The notes: generated by a model not told the origin, from the letters alone. Numbered from the stretch's first letter, positions 36,614 to 49,958 are shown. The stretch is 64,000 nucleotides of DNA from Dipteronia dyeriana (GCA_032871835.1 CM065296.1:112416146-112480145); one strand, 5' to 3'. Numbers and translations are program-made.

Positions 36614-37655
36614 CCACAAACACACCAAATTTTAAAGGTACAATTTTGTTATTACTTTTGGTCTAACATATTCTCATAGTAAATTTATATGTTTATGTTT
36701 AGATTTGAGTTACTTAATGAAAACATTATCTATTTAGTTAGTTAGTTTATCAATTTCGGCTTTAATGTTAATATTATTTGTTTAGTTTATTAAGATTTTT
36801 AAGTTTAGTAGTAATTTTAATTATTGTTAGTAAATTAAGATTACTGTTAGTAAATATTGATTTTTAATTTGACTATTAACTACTATAGTGCTCATATTTT
36901 TATTCAGATAATGGATCCTAACCAGCAACCTTATTTTTCGGACGGTTTGAATATGCTCAACGATGAATTTGATATTTCAGAACCGACCCATACTCAAGCG
37001 GGACCTTCTGGTTCCGGCGTTACACCAACATCACGTCTCAGAAAATTAACATCAGATGTGTGGCAATGTTTCAACATAGTCCAAATGACACTCCCAAACG
37101 GGACGTCTGGCCTCAGAGCTAAATGTAAGTTTTGCCACAAACACACCAAATTTTAAAGGTACAATTTTGTTATTACTTTTGGTCTAACATATTCTCATAG
37201 TAAATTTATATGTTTATGTTTAGATTTGAGTTACTTAATGAAAAAATTATCTATTTAGTTAGTTAGTTTATCAATTTCAGCTTTAATGTTAATATTATTT
37301 GTTTAGTTTATTAAGATTTTTAAGTTTAGTAGTAATTTTAATTATTGTTAGTAAATTAAGATTACTGTTAGTAAATATTGATTTTTAATTTGACTATTAA
37401 CTACTATAGTGCTCATATTTTTATTCAGATAATGGATCATAACCAGCAACCTTATTTTTCGGACGGTTTGAATATGCTCAACGATGAATTTGATATTTCA
37501 GAACCGACCCATACTCAAGCGGGACCTTCTGGTTCCGGCGTTACACCAACATCACGTCCCAGAAAATTAACATCAGATGTGTGGCAATGTTTCAACATAG
37601 TCCAAATGACACTCCCAAACGGGACGTCTGGCCTCAGAGCTAAATGTAAGTTTTG
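36614..37655 (+). repeat. 521-bp tandem duplication inside the hAT
   Basis: Units 36614-37134 and 37135-37655 are almost identical (offset exactly 521 at both ends: CACACCAAA at 36621 and 37142; GGGACGTCTGG at 37100 and 37621). Each holds intron-like sequence, the start codon and the first half of the BED exon. Near-identity shows the duplication is younger than most of the decay. Confidence 0.9.
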
Positions 37656-39512
37656 CCTTAAGGATTATGCTACAAGTACGGGAGGAACTGGACATTTGAG
37701 ACGGCATATGCACAAATGTATGCCTGCACATTGACAGGTAGACACTACAACCCAGACACAACTTCAACGGCACCTAGACCGGTCCGTTACGACGTGGCAG
37801 TTCGACGCCATGCACGCTAGAGAGTGCTTGGCACGATACATTGAACAAACTGATCAACCGATCAGTATTGGTGAGAGTTCATTTTTTAAAGAATTAATCA
37901 CATCTGCATATAAACCCCCAATATGAACCTGTTTCTAGAACCACCACTAGAAATGATTTGATATGATTGTTTGAAACCAAAAGGGATGACTTAGTTGCTG
38001 AAATACAGCATTTAAGTGTCTCTGTTGCATTAACTTCTTTTATTTGGAATGCATGTTCCAAACAGGACTATTTATGTGTCACGGGACACTATTTAAATTC
38101 TGATTGGAGGATAACAAAAAGAATTTTTGGTTTTCGTCCTATGGATTTTGCACATACCGCAGAATTTTTTTTTAATGTCATAATGGAAGTTTTAGAAACT
38201 TATGAAATCACGCATCACATTCTTTCAATCACATTTGATAATGCATCTACAAATACTAGCTCTATTGCATTGTTTGTTGCAAGAAATATCCCGCAAGATG
38301 GAGGTTATTTCTTCCATCAACGGTGTGCATGCCATATTATAAATTTAGTTGTACAAGCTGGTTTAAAGCAGGTAAGCGACCAAATAGATCGCATCAGAGA
38401 TTCCATTTCTTGGATTTGCAGTTCTAATCCTAGATTCAGTGAATTCAAGAGACATTGTAAATTAAACGATCTCAAAACCCGACGATTCCAAACTGATATG
38501 CCGGTAAGGTGGAACTCTTCTTATTTAATGTTGCAAAATTGTTTGGAATATGATACAACCATTACATATTTTTATAACATGAAATTGACCGAAACAGGAC
38601 AACTTAGTCCAAAATTACTTACCACAGACGATTGGTATGTGGCAAAGATTTTTGTTCAATTTTTAAAGATTTTTTACAATGCCACTGTAACTCTTTCCGG
38701 TGTATATTACCCCACATCTTCTCAGGCAATCCATCAGATAGTGGAAATGTCTGAACTGTTAAACAGTTTTAGAGAAGATGAACATCTAGGCGCTGCAGTT
38801 GTTGTCAAGGAGACAAAGTTGAAAAAATATTGGGTTAACATTCCCCTACTTTATGCCTTAAGTGTTATAATAGATCCCAGGGTTAAATTATCTGGTTTAG
38901 AAGTTTTGCTTGAGTTTATTGGTATTAATTTGTCAATAGATTATTTAGAACAAATTACTGACATTCGAACCAAGTTGTTCGAGATTTTTCGTATTTATGA
39001 GATTAGGTTTGGCAACATTGACATCCCCTAATCAACACGACCGGAGACAGAGCCGAAGCAAACAAGTTGGAGCCTTCTGAAACGACGAAAAAAAAAACAA
39101 ATCAGCAAGTACTTCTTCAGGGCAAAGATCTAACCCATCTTCTTGTACCGAACTTATTAGGTACCTTGAAGCACAGTTCGATGTTGTTGAAGACAAGGAA
39201 GAGTTTGATTTGTTGTTATGGTGGAAGACCTATACATACAGGTATCCAGTTCTGTCACACTTAGCACGTGACGTACTGGTTATTCCAGTGTCAACGGTGT
39301 CTTCAGAACAAGCTTTCAGCACCAGTGGACGTATAATTGAACCAAGAAGAAGCTGTTTGTCTCCAGAGATGGTGGAGGTATTAACATGCCTTCGGGATTG
39401 GGAGCATGCTAAAAAAAGGTTACAAAATCTAACTGTAGATAAAGAACTTAATCTAAATTTCGACAATCTATATATTGATGACCCTTCAGGTAGTGGCCAG
39501 GGCCAGAACTAG
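36911..39512 (+). pseudogene. hAT transposase pseudogene (RICESLEEPER-type)
   Basis: Second copy of exon 1 (37432-37734): N-terminus MDHNQQPYFSDGLN, BED zinc finger with CKFC and H-x4-C (LRRHMHKC), then stop. The catalytic region at 37967-39031 has hAT RNase H-fold signatures (ITFDNASTNTSS, RCACHIINLVVQAG, MPVRWNSSYLML). C-terminal hATC dimerisation domain at 39210-39512 (VIPVSTVSSEQAFSTSGRII, then LSPEMVEVLTCLRDW). Breaks: stop at 37732, further stops to 37960, frameshift and stop near 39029-39210. The first exon is duplicated upstream (36911-37153) and ends prematurely. Dead as a transposase source. Confidence 0.92.
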
Positions 39513-41709
39513 GTTATACTTTTACATATGTATTTATTATTTACTTGTAAGTTGTAAAACGGTTGCACTCTTTTTCCCTTACCAAGTTTTTATCCCACTG
39601 GGTTTTTCTTGGTAAGGTTTTTAATGAGGCAATCATGTAGATATGTATTACTGAATTCCATAAGTGAAAAATAAATAAATAATTAAAAAATTGTCCATTC
39701 TCTTCATTCATTTCAAATCCTAATAATTGTCCGTTCTCTTCATTCATTTTAAATTCTAAACCCTTAACCATAAACTATAAATCCTAAACCCTATACCCTA
39801 AATCCAAAAAAAACGTAATTTGGAAAAAAAAAATTGGACTAAAAAACTAACCCGCCGGACCAGGCCCACCCTGCCCACCCTGCCCACCAGAGGGCCCGGA
39901 GGGCCGGCTTGGCACGGCACGCAGGCACGACCCGCCTGAGGCAGGCCGGCGTGCCTTGCCGGGCCTGCTTCTCCGGAAATAGGCCGGGTCGGGCCTGCCC
40001 GCGACACCGTCGTATGCCAGACCCAGCCAGGCCTGTTTCCAGAAATGGACTGACCAGGCCGTGCCTAATGGGCCGGTTCAGTCCATTTTTACACCACTAG
40101 TATTAGGTACCAAACCAAAAAAAAAATTAGTTTTTTTTTTCAAACTCCAATCAACGCCACCCCTTGTGTTTTTTATTTTTATATATATTCAACTCTTTTT
40201 TTTTATTTTTATGTTTGATAAAAAAGTCAACTTTTATGTATATATCCTAGTTTGTATCCTATACAAACAGTTATATATGTGCACACATCAATTTACATCC
40301 AATGCAATCTCTTGTGTTATAATTGATATATATCTTTTAATTATCCTTTTCAAATATATCTAATATATTAAAAGTGATAATATGTATTTTAAATTTAAAC
40401 TTAAATTCAAATACTTAGATAAATGATTTAGTAAAATAAAATAATCATATTATTTTATCTTCACCTAAATCCATATATTAACTAACACCCTCCAATTAAT
40501 AGTTAATTAATAATTCATAATTATCAATATAATTAAATAATCTAATTATTTAATTAATTTAACTATTAACATTCATTAATTAAATAATCTCATTATTCAA
40601 TTAATTCTTGAATATATACATGTCACTTTTGTAACACAATTAATTGGACAATTCAATTAATTTACCGTGACCCTTGTTACCTAAATCGATTAGGCTAGCA
40701 AGGGGACCTAATGGACCCACAGTATTTTAAGCTCCAATAATCTTCGGAATCATTAATTAAACTCTTTAATTAATATTCCTTAATTATTAACTCTGATGTT
40801 ATTCCACTAAAAATCCGAAGTTGCACTCTCTCAACTGCAGACGCTTTTACACAGACCGATACAACTCGGTGTCCATCGATATAGCTATTACATATGGTGT
40901 GATCCTCCACAGTACTTCATAATTAGAGCTGAGTCATAATATCCGTTATACCCCTCTAATTACATATATCTTTTAAGTACCGTTGATTCTATAATGAACA
41001 ATAAATCTTATTTCCTTAGGGAACTAGGAGAGCGCTCATATTGTCCAAGTCCTGAATCAACCCTTAAGGGAACTACCGTCTACTTCTCACAAGAAGGAGT
41101 GGATTCCACTATTGTGTACAAACCTTCTCAGCCACAAGCCAAACCGTAATCCCAACATACAGAGCATATTGATCTTGAACTGCATCCGACCTCACCCATG
41201 GTATATCAAAAACCACGATCTAACCTGAATGAGTCGATAAGACACTCAGGATTAAGATCACCCACATATAGCTATCATTAGTTGATATATATGAATCTCA
41301 TTGGTAAACGGATCTTGGTGAGAGATTCATATAGATCATGGCCCAGTCCTAAATGATCACATCATACAAGGTGCCTCCATTCTCATATCTACATATGAAT
41401 GATTCATGATAGAATCACCGTACATTACAGAATGGACCGTAACTATATATTAACCACAAATAAAGTACCCAGCTTTATTTGCTATCTCTGGACTCTTTAT
41501 ATTGCAAGTCTCTTAATGTATTCATCCGTATATGACACTTATATACACAGTTCGAGATTACATCTGGCAATCTTGGATGTTAAATATATGCACAAGTTAT
41601 AAAATAAACAACACAAAAAGAATGAATTGAACTTTTCCTTTTATTTATTTCATAAATCCATTTACAAATTACATCTTTAGAGCATAAACCCCAACAATCT
41701 CCCACTTGC

Positions 41710-44700
41710 ACTAAAGCATGTGAGGCATGTCTCGTAACCCTAGATCATCTAGGTGACCTGAAAACACTTTAGCCAGTAAGGTCTTTGTAAATGGATCAAC
41801 ATGATTGTCTTGTGAGGCTATCTTTGTGACGATCACATCTCCTCTCTACATTATCTCTCTAACAAGATGATACTTTCTCTCTATATGCTTCCCTCTCTTG
41901 TGGCTTCCTGGTTCTTTGGAATTAGCCACAACACCATTGTTATCACAATAAAGTGTGATAGGCCTATCCAGATCTGAAACAACTTCCAGATCACTCAAGA
42001 ATTTACGGAGCCAAACAACCACTTTAGCAGCTTCACAATCGGCTACATATTCGGCTTCCATGGTGGAGTCAGCAATGCAAGATTGCTTGATACTTCTCCA
42101 CACAATGGCTCCACCACCTAGGGTGAATACTGATCCAGACGTGGATTTCATAGAGTCCCTGTCTGACTGAAAATCAGAATTCCTGTATCCTAACGGGATC
42201 AAATCCTACTTGGAATACACTAGCATATAGTCTTTCGTTCTCCGAAGATACTTGAGCATTGTTTTGACAGCAACCCAATGATCCAATCCAGGGTTAGACC
42301 GGTATCTACTAACTACTCTCACTGCATAGTAGATGTCCGATCTCGTGCATAACATAGCATACATGAGACTACCTACTGCCGATGCATAAGGTACACGTCT
42401 CATATCCTTAACTTCTTAAGGTGTCTTAGGACACTGTTCCATAGACAAGTTAACTCCATACCTAGAAAGTAAATTACCTTTCTTAGAGTTTTGCATCGAA
42501 AATCGCACAAGAATCTTGTCGATATATGATGCCTAAGACAGTGCTATGATTTTGTTCTTACGATCCCTTATAAGTTGGATCCCTAGAACATAACTCGTCT
42601 CTCCCAAATCTTTTATTTGGAATTGACTAGCCAGCTGACCCTTTACATCAGACAACACTCCCACATCATTCCCAATGAATAGGATATCATCTACTTATAG
42701 GACCAAGGAAACTATTTTTTTATCAATGATGCGCTTGTAGACACAAGGCTCATCAACATTCTGCTCGAAGCCATATGTTTTGATCATATCATCAAACCTG
42801 ATGCTCCAAAATCTAGATGCTTACTTAAGTCCATTGATGGACCTTTGCAGCTTGCAAACTTTTTGCTCTTGATTTAGAGACACGAATCCCTCTGGTTGCA
42901 TCATATAGATGCTCTCATCAAGATTGCCATTCAAGAATGTAGTCTTGACATTCATTTGCCAAATTTCGTAATCAAAATAAACAGCAATGGATAAGAGAAT
43001 CCTAATAGACTTAAATATGGCTACTGGCAAGAATGTCTCTTCATAATCAACCCCCTCTTTTTGGGTATAACCCTTGGCCACTAGCCTTGCTTTGAAGGTA
43101 TCTACCTTCTCATCTACTCATCTCTTTCTCTTGTAGTCCACTTATACCCTATGGGTTTTACCCCATCCGGTAAGTCTACAAGATCCCAGACTGAGTTAGA
43201 GGACATCGACTCCATCTCGAGATTCATGGCTTTAAGTCATTCTTCTTTATCAGGATCTTCTATTGCATTCTTAAATGTCAATGGATCATCCACACTATCA
43301 GCAGAGATAACACATTGTCCCTCACCTATACCTAAATAGCGTTCAGGTTGTCTCACAACCCTCTCACTACGTCTAGATGGTAGTGTATCCTAATCAGGAA
43401 CCATCTGACTCTCAGATGTTTGTGGATCAACAACTCTTGTTGATGAAGCACTAGTCTTACCAGGCTCCGACTCATTCAATACAATCTTAGAACGAGGTTT
43501 ATGATCACTAATATAATTGTCCTCAAGAAACGTTGCATTTTTCGATACAAATACTTTGTTATCTTCGGGACTATAGAAGTATCCACCTCTGGTCTCCTTG
43601 GAGTATTCTACAAACAGGCAGACCACAGACTTGGAGTCTAACTTTCCAGTTATGTTCTTCAGCACGTGTGTTGGACACCCCCATATGCAGAAATGTCGCA
43701 AACTATCTTTACGACCATTCCACAACTCTATGGGAGTCTTAGGAACAGATTTGGATGGCACTACATTCAAAATGTATGCCGCTGTTTGTAACGCATATCC
43801 CCAAATGGAATTTGATAATGATGAGAAACTAATCATAGATCTCACCATTTCCATCAGGGTTCTATTTCTCCTCTCTGCTACATCATTTTGCTGAGGTGTA
43901 TCGGGAGCTGTGAGTTGGGAAACTATCCCATACTCGACCATAAAGTCTTCAAACTCTTGGTCAAGGTACTCACCTCCACTATCCAATCGTAGTGACCTGA
44001 TAGTCCTACTTAATCGATTCTCAACTTCAGCTCGGAATTCTTTGAACATTTAAAATGTTTTCGACTTCCGTTGCATTAGGTAGACGTATCTGTATCATGA
44101 GTAGTCATCTATAAATGTGACATAATACTCATAACCACCCCTAGCTTTAACATTCATCAGTCTGCAGATGTCTGTATGTATAAGCTCTAGCGGTTCTTTA
44201 GCTCTAAACCCCTTTCCAGTAAAAGGTCTCTTAGTCATCTTACCTTCCAGACAAGATTCGCAGACAGATAAGGTGCCAACCTTGAACTCACTTAAAAGTC
44301 CGATTTTTACTAGTCTGTTTATCCGGTCAAGGTTAATATGATCAAGTCTTAGATGCTAGAGATACGTGTCATTATCTGGAGAAATCTTATGTCGTTTAGT
44401 TTTTGATTTTTCAACCTTAAACATTTCGGTGTTGAGCAGTGTAGTATGTATTAAAAGTCTTAACACATACAAATTGTTTTAATTAATTTCTGAACAAATA
44501 TTCAGACCATTTTTTTCAATAATAACAGACTTATTATTAAAAAAACAGAATATTTTTGTTCTAACACTTTAGAAACAGAAATCAAATTCCGAGTAAATCC
44601 AGGAATATAAAATACATTGTCCAACAATATATAATTATTACAAAAACATAATCTAATTACGCCCACTGCTCGTGCCGACACGACATCCCCTGACCCCACA

Positions 44701-44816
44701 CGTATTGAAAATGCTTGCTCCTCTAGCTGTGTCCAAGAATCAGTCCATTGCAAAGAAGAACAAACATGGTTAGTGGCACCCGAATCAACTATCCAGGGTG
44801 AAGAATCATCTTCCAC
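41710..44816 (-). pseudogene. Copia E2 pol (protease to RNase H), degenerate
   Basis: Minus-strand order: protease WIVDSGATNHVC (44816-44502), GAG-pre-integrase and integrase 44.4-43.39 kb ([30 protein letters not shown]), RT 43081-42.2 kb (AKGYTQKEGVDYEETF; TFLNGNLDESIYM), RNase H 42202-41846 (YCDNNGVVANSKE, KHIERKYHLVREIM). Stops break it near 44.05, 43.39, 43.08, 42.82, 42.69 and 42.41 kb. At the RT active site the Tyr codon of YVDD is TAA. Directly below it the sequence GTTATCTCCCACTTGCAC-like tract leads into the middle LTR. Confidence 0.88.
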
Positions 44817-44992
44817 TAAACATGACTCAAGAACAAGTAAACCATATTTACCTTTCTTTGACTTATTTTTGTTTTTGGGCTTTCTTGGGTTTGGGCTTAC
44901 CCTTCACCTTCTCAACAGACCTCTTCCTTTTCTTATTATTAGAGGAAGATCGTTCGGCAACATTTGTCTCACCGGTCTTGCCCTTGCAGTCC

Positions 44993-45606
44993 TTAGTCAA
45001 GGACGCAAAAGGTAGTGAGCTCATTGAGTAACTGTGTGAGACAGAACCTTAACTTGTTCATCTCGTAGTTATTCTTAAACTGATCGAAACTCTTCAAAAG
45101 AGTCGTCAGTATGATGCTCACTTGACTGGGTTCATCAATAGCCCCGCTATTGACTTCTACCGTGCTGAAGTAAGACATCATGCTCAGGACATGTTCCCGA
45201 ACTGACGATCCTTCCAACATGCGAGCGAGCATAGCGGAACAAACAACTTCATGTCGCTTTTGCTCGGAGGGGTGCCCGAACATAGCTTGCAATGACTCCA
45301 TGAATTCGAATGCTGAAGTCATAGTTCCTGCTTTGTGACAAGCACGTATGTCATTGAAGCCAACGGATATGTTCGGGTCTTTTCATCAGATGAGACCCAT
45401 CGCTCGTATGCCTCACGAACAGTTCGTGTGGTATTGGTAGTAGGCGCTGGAGGACATTCCTCCGTAAGCACAAACTTGAGGTATTTGGTGACCAAAATTG
45501 CATTAATATTAAGTTTCCACTTAGTGTAGTTATTACCAGTTAATTTGTCGTTTGCGAGAATTTGAAGTAATGCAGAAGACATTGCTGAAAAAAATAAAAC
45601 ATTCAT
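44993..45606 (-). pseudogene. E2 gag, first copy (frameshifted)
   Basis: Same protein as at 33432-34052 (LTGNNYTKWKLNINAILV; LQAMFGHPSEQKRHE) but a frameshift near 45.32 kb splits it. It runs toward the basic region at 44.9 kb (K/R-rich) and pol, the normal copia order. Confidence 0.85.
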
Positions 45607-47130
45607 TCAGTCATTTATTTAAAACAAGTGCGAGTGCTTTGGCATAAATTTAAACATGATGCATGCACATGTTTAACGAACTAGAACTACCCTAAAACTA
45701 GTTACTATACCACGACAATCCAACATACCACAAAGAAGTGCCGCCTTAGGGTCGGTCAAGTCTTTGCATGTTGAACCAAGACATTCTCAATCAAATGATA
45801 TTCTAGAATAACTCTTATTCCATACATTCAACCATCGTTCATTCAGTCAGGTTTTTAATTAACAAACTTATTCAAAACCTTCGTGAGTGTAACCCACAAT
45901 TTCAGATCTCACGAGCTTAACTCGAGAATTGTCGCCTTAGGGTCGGTCAATCCCAAAATACCCTCAGAAATCCTATCCGTTAGGAAGTCGACCTTGGTAT
46001 TGACCTTTGTGGAAACCCTCATTAGGGAGGACGAAAGCAAAACCGTCACGAGGCCCCACTCGGATCTCACGGTGTTGAACTAATGATGGAGACCGCGGGA
46101 TATATATGTCATATATCCCTCTCCCACTCACTATTTTAAAATTAGGGTTTTCTATTAACCGTTAATGCACCTAGACTCTACATGATTAAACGGTTAACTT
46201 TAATCAAGTTATCTAGCGCATTAACTAATTAGAAACAAATTCTAATTAACTAATAAATTATTAATGATTTTTAACAATTAAAAATCTAATCTATTAGTGA
46301 ATAATCTAAGCCTTTGTAAACTATTTACTAGGGTCAAATTATTATGTTAGTGTTTACCAAGTTTTAACTATTAAAACCCTAACACTTTATTTGGATAATT
46401 TATTATTAGGTAATTAATCATATTAATCATAATTACAATAAATGACCCTATTAATCTAACTTATTAAACTCTTTAATAACTAGAATAATATTAATGAGAA
46501 TTATCAAGTTTTCTAACCATTAAAAGCTAATCTCATTATTCATAGCCAATTATGTATATTAACCATTTTAATCACATTAAAAAATACTTAAAATATCAGG
46601 TTATAATGCATGTATAACATATCAAATATATTTGTGTAAGAACATCTAATCTAAATGACATACGTACGCATGACAATGCTTTTATCATCACATAATATAA
46701 AACATACATGAATTGACCGAGTACTGTGGATTATTTAACCTTAAAAATTTGGAATCTAAAATTACAAAAAATTTCCGAAGGCATTCATTGGTCTTCTAGT
46801 AACTTCAGATATCTTTCAGTCTCTTTAGGTCACTCCGATTCATCTCATGAATCCTTCTTCATGATTTTTCCAGGTCTTCAATATAGGTTACATTTTTTTT
46901 ATATATAATACAATAATAGTAAAAAAATAATAAAATAATAATAATAATAATAATAATACAACCCATAACCCTAAATCCACAGTACCATATAATTAACGAT
47001 CAATTATGTTTTTGTAAATAAATAAAAAATTAATATACATACAAAAACGTCATACAGTCAATTTAAATCGTGCCTACACAATCATACATACAGGAGCATC
47101 GAAAACAATTTCCTGTTCCGAAAATAAAAT
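45607..47130 (-). other. E2 leader, copy 1
   Basis: Non-coding, collinear with 34053-35517. It includes an extra segment at 45.73-45.79 kb containing CCGCCTTAGGGTCGGTCAA, which is repeated downstream at about 45.93 kb, so the other copy probably lost it. ATA-type microsatellite at 46.93-46.96 kb. Confidence 0.7.
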
Positions 47131-47146
47131 TGGCCATGATACCAAT

Positions 47147-49958
47147 TGTTGGAACCCCGTTCACCGGTTATACAACGGAACTAGGTTTTAAAATTTTTAT
47201 ACAGATCATAATCTGTATCTGGGGCCAGTGAACTTGGGATCATATTTATTATTCGAAACTAATACATACAATATGCAAACACAAGAAATTGAAATCGATA
47301 TAATCAGAAGAAGAACATACTTACCGATGTTTAGAGGCTCCTTCACTTTACAATATGCTCCTGTCTGAACCACTCTTACCAACGTTTGGAGACTCATTCA
47401 CTTTACGATGTGCTCATGTTTGAACCACTCGATCTTCATCGCTATCTCCCAGAACTGATAACTGCGTGTAGGCACGTCACGGTCTCAGGAACTTGAATGG
47501 AGGATGTAGAGAAATACTTGAAGAAACTCTATTTTCTCAATTTGGTGTATTGATTTCACACACATAAATTACATCTCATGGAAAACTTATATATATATTT
47601 TTCTTTGATTCGTGTATATCAGATACACACCAAAAACAAAACAAAATCAACCCTTTTTTTTTCTTTGTTTCACGCTCATCAGGTACCGAAAACAAAGAAA
47701 ACGTGTATCAGGTACCAAACCAAAAAAAGAGAAAACAAACCTTTTTTTTCCTTTTGATTCACATGTATCAGGTACCAAACCAAAAAAAAATAACCTTTTT
47801 TTTTTCAAACTCCAATTCACGCCACCCCTTGCTTTTTTTTATTTATATATATTCAACTTCTTTTTTTTGTTAATGTTTGATGGAAAAGTCAACTTTTATA
47901 TATATATACACTTGTTTGTATCCTATACAAACAGTTATATATATACACATATCAATTTACATACAATTCAATCTTTTGTGTTATAATTAATATATATATA
48001 TATATATTTTTTAATTATCCTATTCAAATATATCTAATATATTAAAAGTGATAATAATTATTTTAAATTTAAACTTAAATTCAAATACTTAGATAAATGA
48101 TTTAGTAAAATAAAATAATCATATTATTTTATCTTCACCTAAATCCATATATTAACTAACATCCTCCAATTAATAGTTAATTAATAATTCATAATTATCA
48201 ATATAATTAAATAATCTAATTATTTAATTAATTTAACTATTAACATTCATTAATTAAATAATCTCATTATTCAATTAATTCTTGAATATATACGTGTCAC
48301 TTTTGTAACACAATTAATTGGACAATTCAATTAATTTACCGTGACCCTTGTTACCTAAATCGATCGGGCTAGCAAGGGGACCTAATGGACCCACAGTATT
48401 TTGAGCTCCAATAATCTTCGGAATCATTAATTAAACTCTTTAATTAATATTCCTTAATTATTAACCCCGGTGTTATTCCACTAAAAACCCGAAGCTGCAC
48501 TCTCTCAACTGCAGACGCTTTTACACAGGCCGATATAACTCGGTGTCCATCGATATAGCTATTACATATGGTGTGATCCTCCACAACAGTTCATAATTAG
48601 AGCTGGGTCATAACATCCGTTATACCCCTCTAATTACATATATCCTTTAAGTACCGTTGATTCTATAATGAACAATAAATCCTATTTCCTTACGGAACTA
48701 TGAGAGTGCTCATATTGTTCAAGCCCCGAATCAACCCTTAAAGGAACTATCGTCTACTTCTCACAAAAAGGAGTGAATTCCACTATTGTGTACAAACATT
48801 CTCAACCACAAGTAGGGATGCACGTTTGGAAAATGGGGATGGATATAGGTCCCCCTATCCCCATCCCCATCCCCACTTCCTAGGCCCTTCCCCCATCCCC
48901 CTCATTTCCACATTTGGGGAAAATGGGGATGAGGATGTTTGGGGGGAGGTCCCCCCATCCCCATCCCCAGTTCCCTATTTTCTCCGTTTTTTCCTGTTTT
49001 CTCCGTTTTTTCCTGTTTTCTCATATCACTGGTCCCTCATTTTCCCATTTCCCTATTTTACTGAAAATTATAAATTATATTAAAAAAAACAAACATTTCA
49101 TTACAAATAAAAAATAACAATACATTACAAATTCAATAAAAATTGTTTCAAATAATTCAAATATATATTATAATTATATTTATATACTTTTGGGGGAAAT
49201 GGGGAAATGAGGATCTCCATCCCCATCCCCATTTCAATTTTATTGTGGGGGAAATTGGGAAATGGGGATGGGTCCCCCCATTCCCATCCCCATCCCCCCC
49301 CCTTTTTCCCCATTTTCCCAAAAAAAAAATCCCCAAATGGGGATGAGGATACAGGGATTTGGGGCCCCAGGGATTAATGTGCATCCATAGCCACAAGTCA
49401 AACCGTAATCCCAACATACGGAGCAGCATATTGATCGGAAAATGCATCTAACCTCACCCATGGTATATCAAAAACCACGATCTAACCTGAAGGAGTTGAT
49501 AAGACACTCAGGATTAAGATCACCCACATATAGCCATCATTAGTTGATATATATGAATCTCATCGGTAAACGAATATTGGTGAGAGATTCATATAGATCA
49601 TGGCCTAGTCCTATATGATCACATCATACAAGGTGCCTTCATTCTCATATCTACATATGAATGATTCAGGATAGAATCACCGTACATTACGGAATGGACC
49701 GCAAATATACATTAACCACAAATAAAGTACCCAATTTTATTTGCTATCTATGGACTATTTAGACTGCACGTCTCTTACTGTATCCATTCGTATATGACAC
49801 TCATATACACAGTTCGAGATTACATCCGGCAATCTTGGATGTTAAATATATGCACAAGTTATAAAATAAACAACACAACAATAATGAATTGAACTTTTCC
49901 TTTTATTTATTTCATAAATCCATTTACAAATTACATCTTTAGGGCATTAACCCCAACA
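47147..49958 (-). repeat. E2 outer LTR (5' LTR in element orientation), with hAT MITE
   Basis: 2812 bp including a 577-bp MITE and its duplication; about 2227 bp without. Starts TGTTGGAACCCCG and ends CCCCAACA next to the target duplication TGTTT. The minisatellite (ATCAGGTACCAAA units) is at 47.62-47.79 kb, uninterrupted here. Confidence 0.92.
48813..49389. mobile_element. hAT-type MITE with GGGGAT arrays
   Basis: 577 bp. TIRs TAGGGATGCACGTTTGG and (complement) TATGGATGCACATTAATCC; 8-bp target duplication ACCACAAG / GCCACAAG (48805-48812 and 49390-49397, one change). Both ends carry many CCCCATCCCC / GGGGATGGGG units. The middle LTR (about 41128) has the uninterrupted site AGCCACAAGCCAAACC. 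Open frames here are simple-repeat artefacts. Confidence 0.88.

Larger units (their letters stand above)
36193..40099 (+). mobile_element. hAT DNA transposon, 3907 bp, degenerate
   Basis: TIRs TAGTGGTGTAAAAATGG (left) and its complement at the right end; perfect 8-bp target duplication GTATTAGG (36185-36192 and 40100-40107). G+C-rich subterminal regions carry GGCCGG / GGCACGCC repeats. It encodes a BED zinc finger/hAT transposase in pieces. The homologous LTR at about 47760-47790 has the uninterrupted site (ACATGTATCAGGTACCAAAC), so insertion followed the LTR duplication. Confidence 0.95.
35533..41696 (-). repeat. E2 middle LTR, interrupted by hAT
   Basis: Begins TGTTGGAACCCCG, ends ATAAACCCCAACA. 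6164 bp including the hAT (3907 bp) and its 8-bp duplication, so 2249 bp without. A minisatellite of about 55-bp units (ATCAGGTACCAAA-type with A- and T-runs) lies at 35.98-36.19 kb, and the hAT inserted in its last unit. Confidence 0.9.
33179..49958 (-). mobile_element. Ty1/copia LTR retrotransposon E2, three-LTR rearranged form
   Basis: Inserted in E3 with perfect 5-bp target duplication TGTTT (33174-33178 and 49959-49963). Minus-strand order: full LTR 49958-47147, leader, gag, pol, full LTR 41696-35533, leader, gag only, then a 200-bp LTR stub 33378-33179. It is thus a tandem LTR-internal-LTR-internal-LTR array in which the second internal region lost pol and most of the last LTR. Primer-binding sites lie at 35518-35530 (complement of TGGTATCAGAGCC) and 47131-47144 (one change). 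LTR length without insertions is about 2.23-2.25 kb, long for copia. It carries a hAT and a hAT MITE. Confidence 0.9.

Noticed and set aside
36193..40107. Possibility that the BED/hATC protein is a domesticated host gene
   Set aside because: Intact TIRs and target duplication plus several stops and frameshifts show an ordinary decayed transposon.
48826..49461. Overlapping Pro/His- and Gly-rich frames
   Set aside because: Translation of GGGGAT arrays in the hAT MITE.
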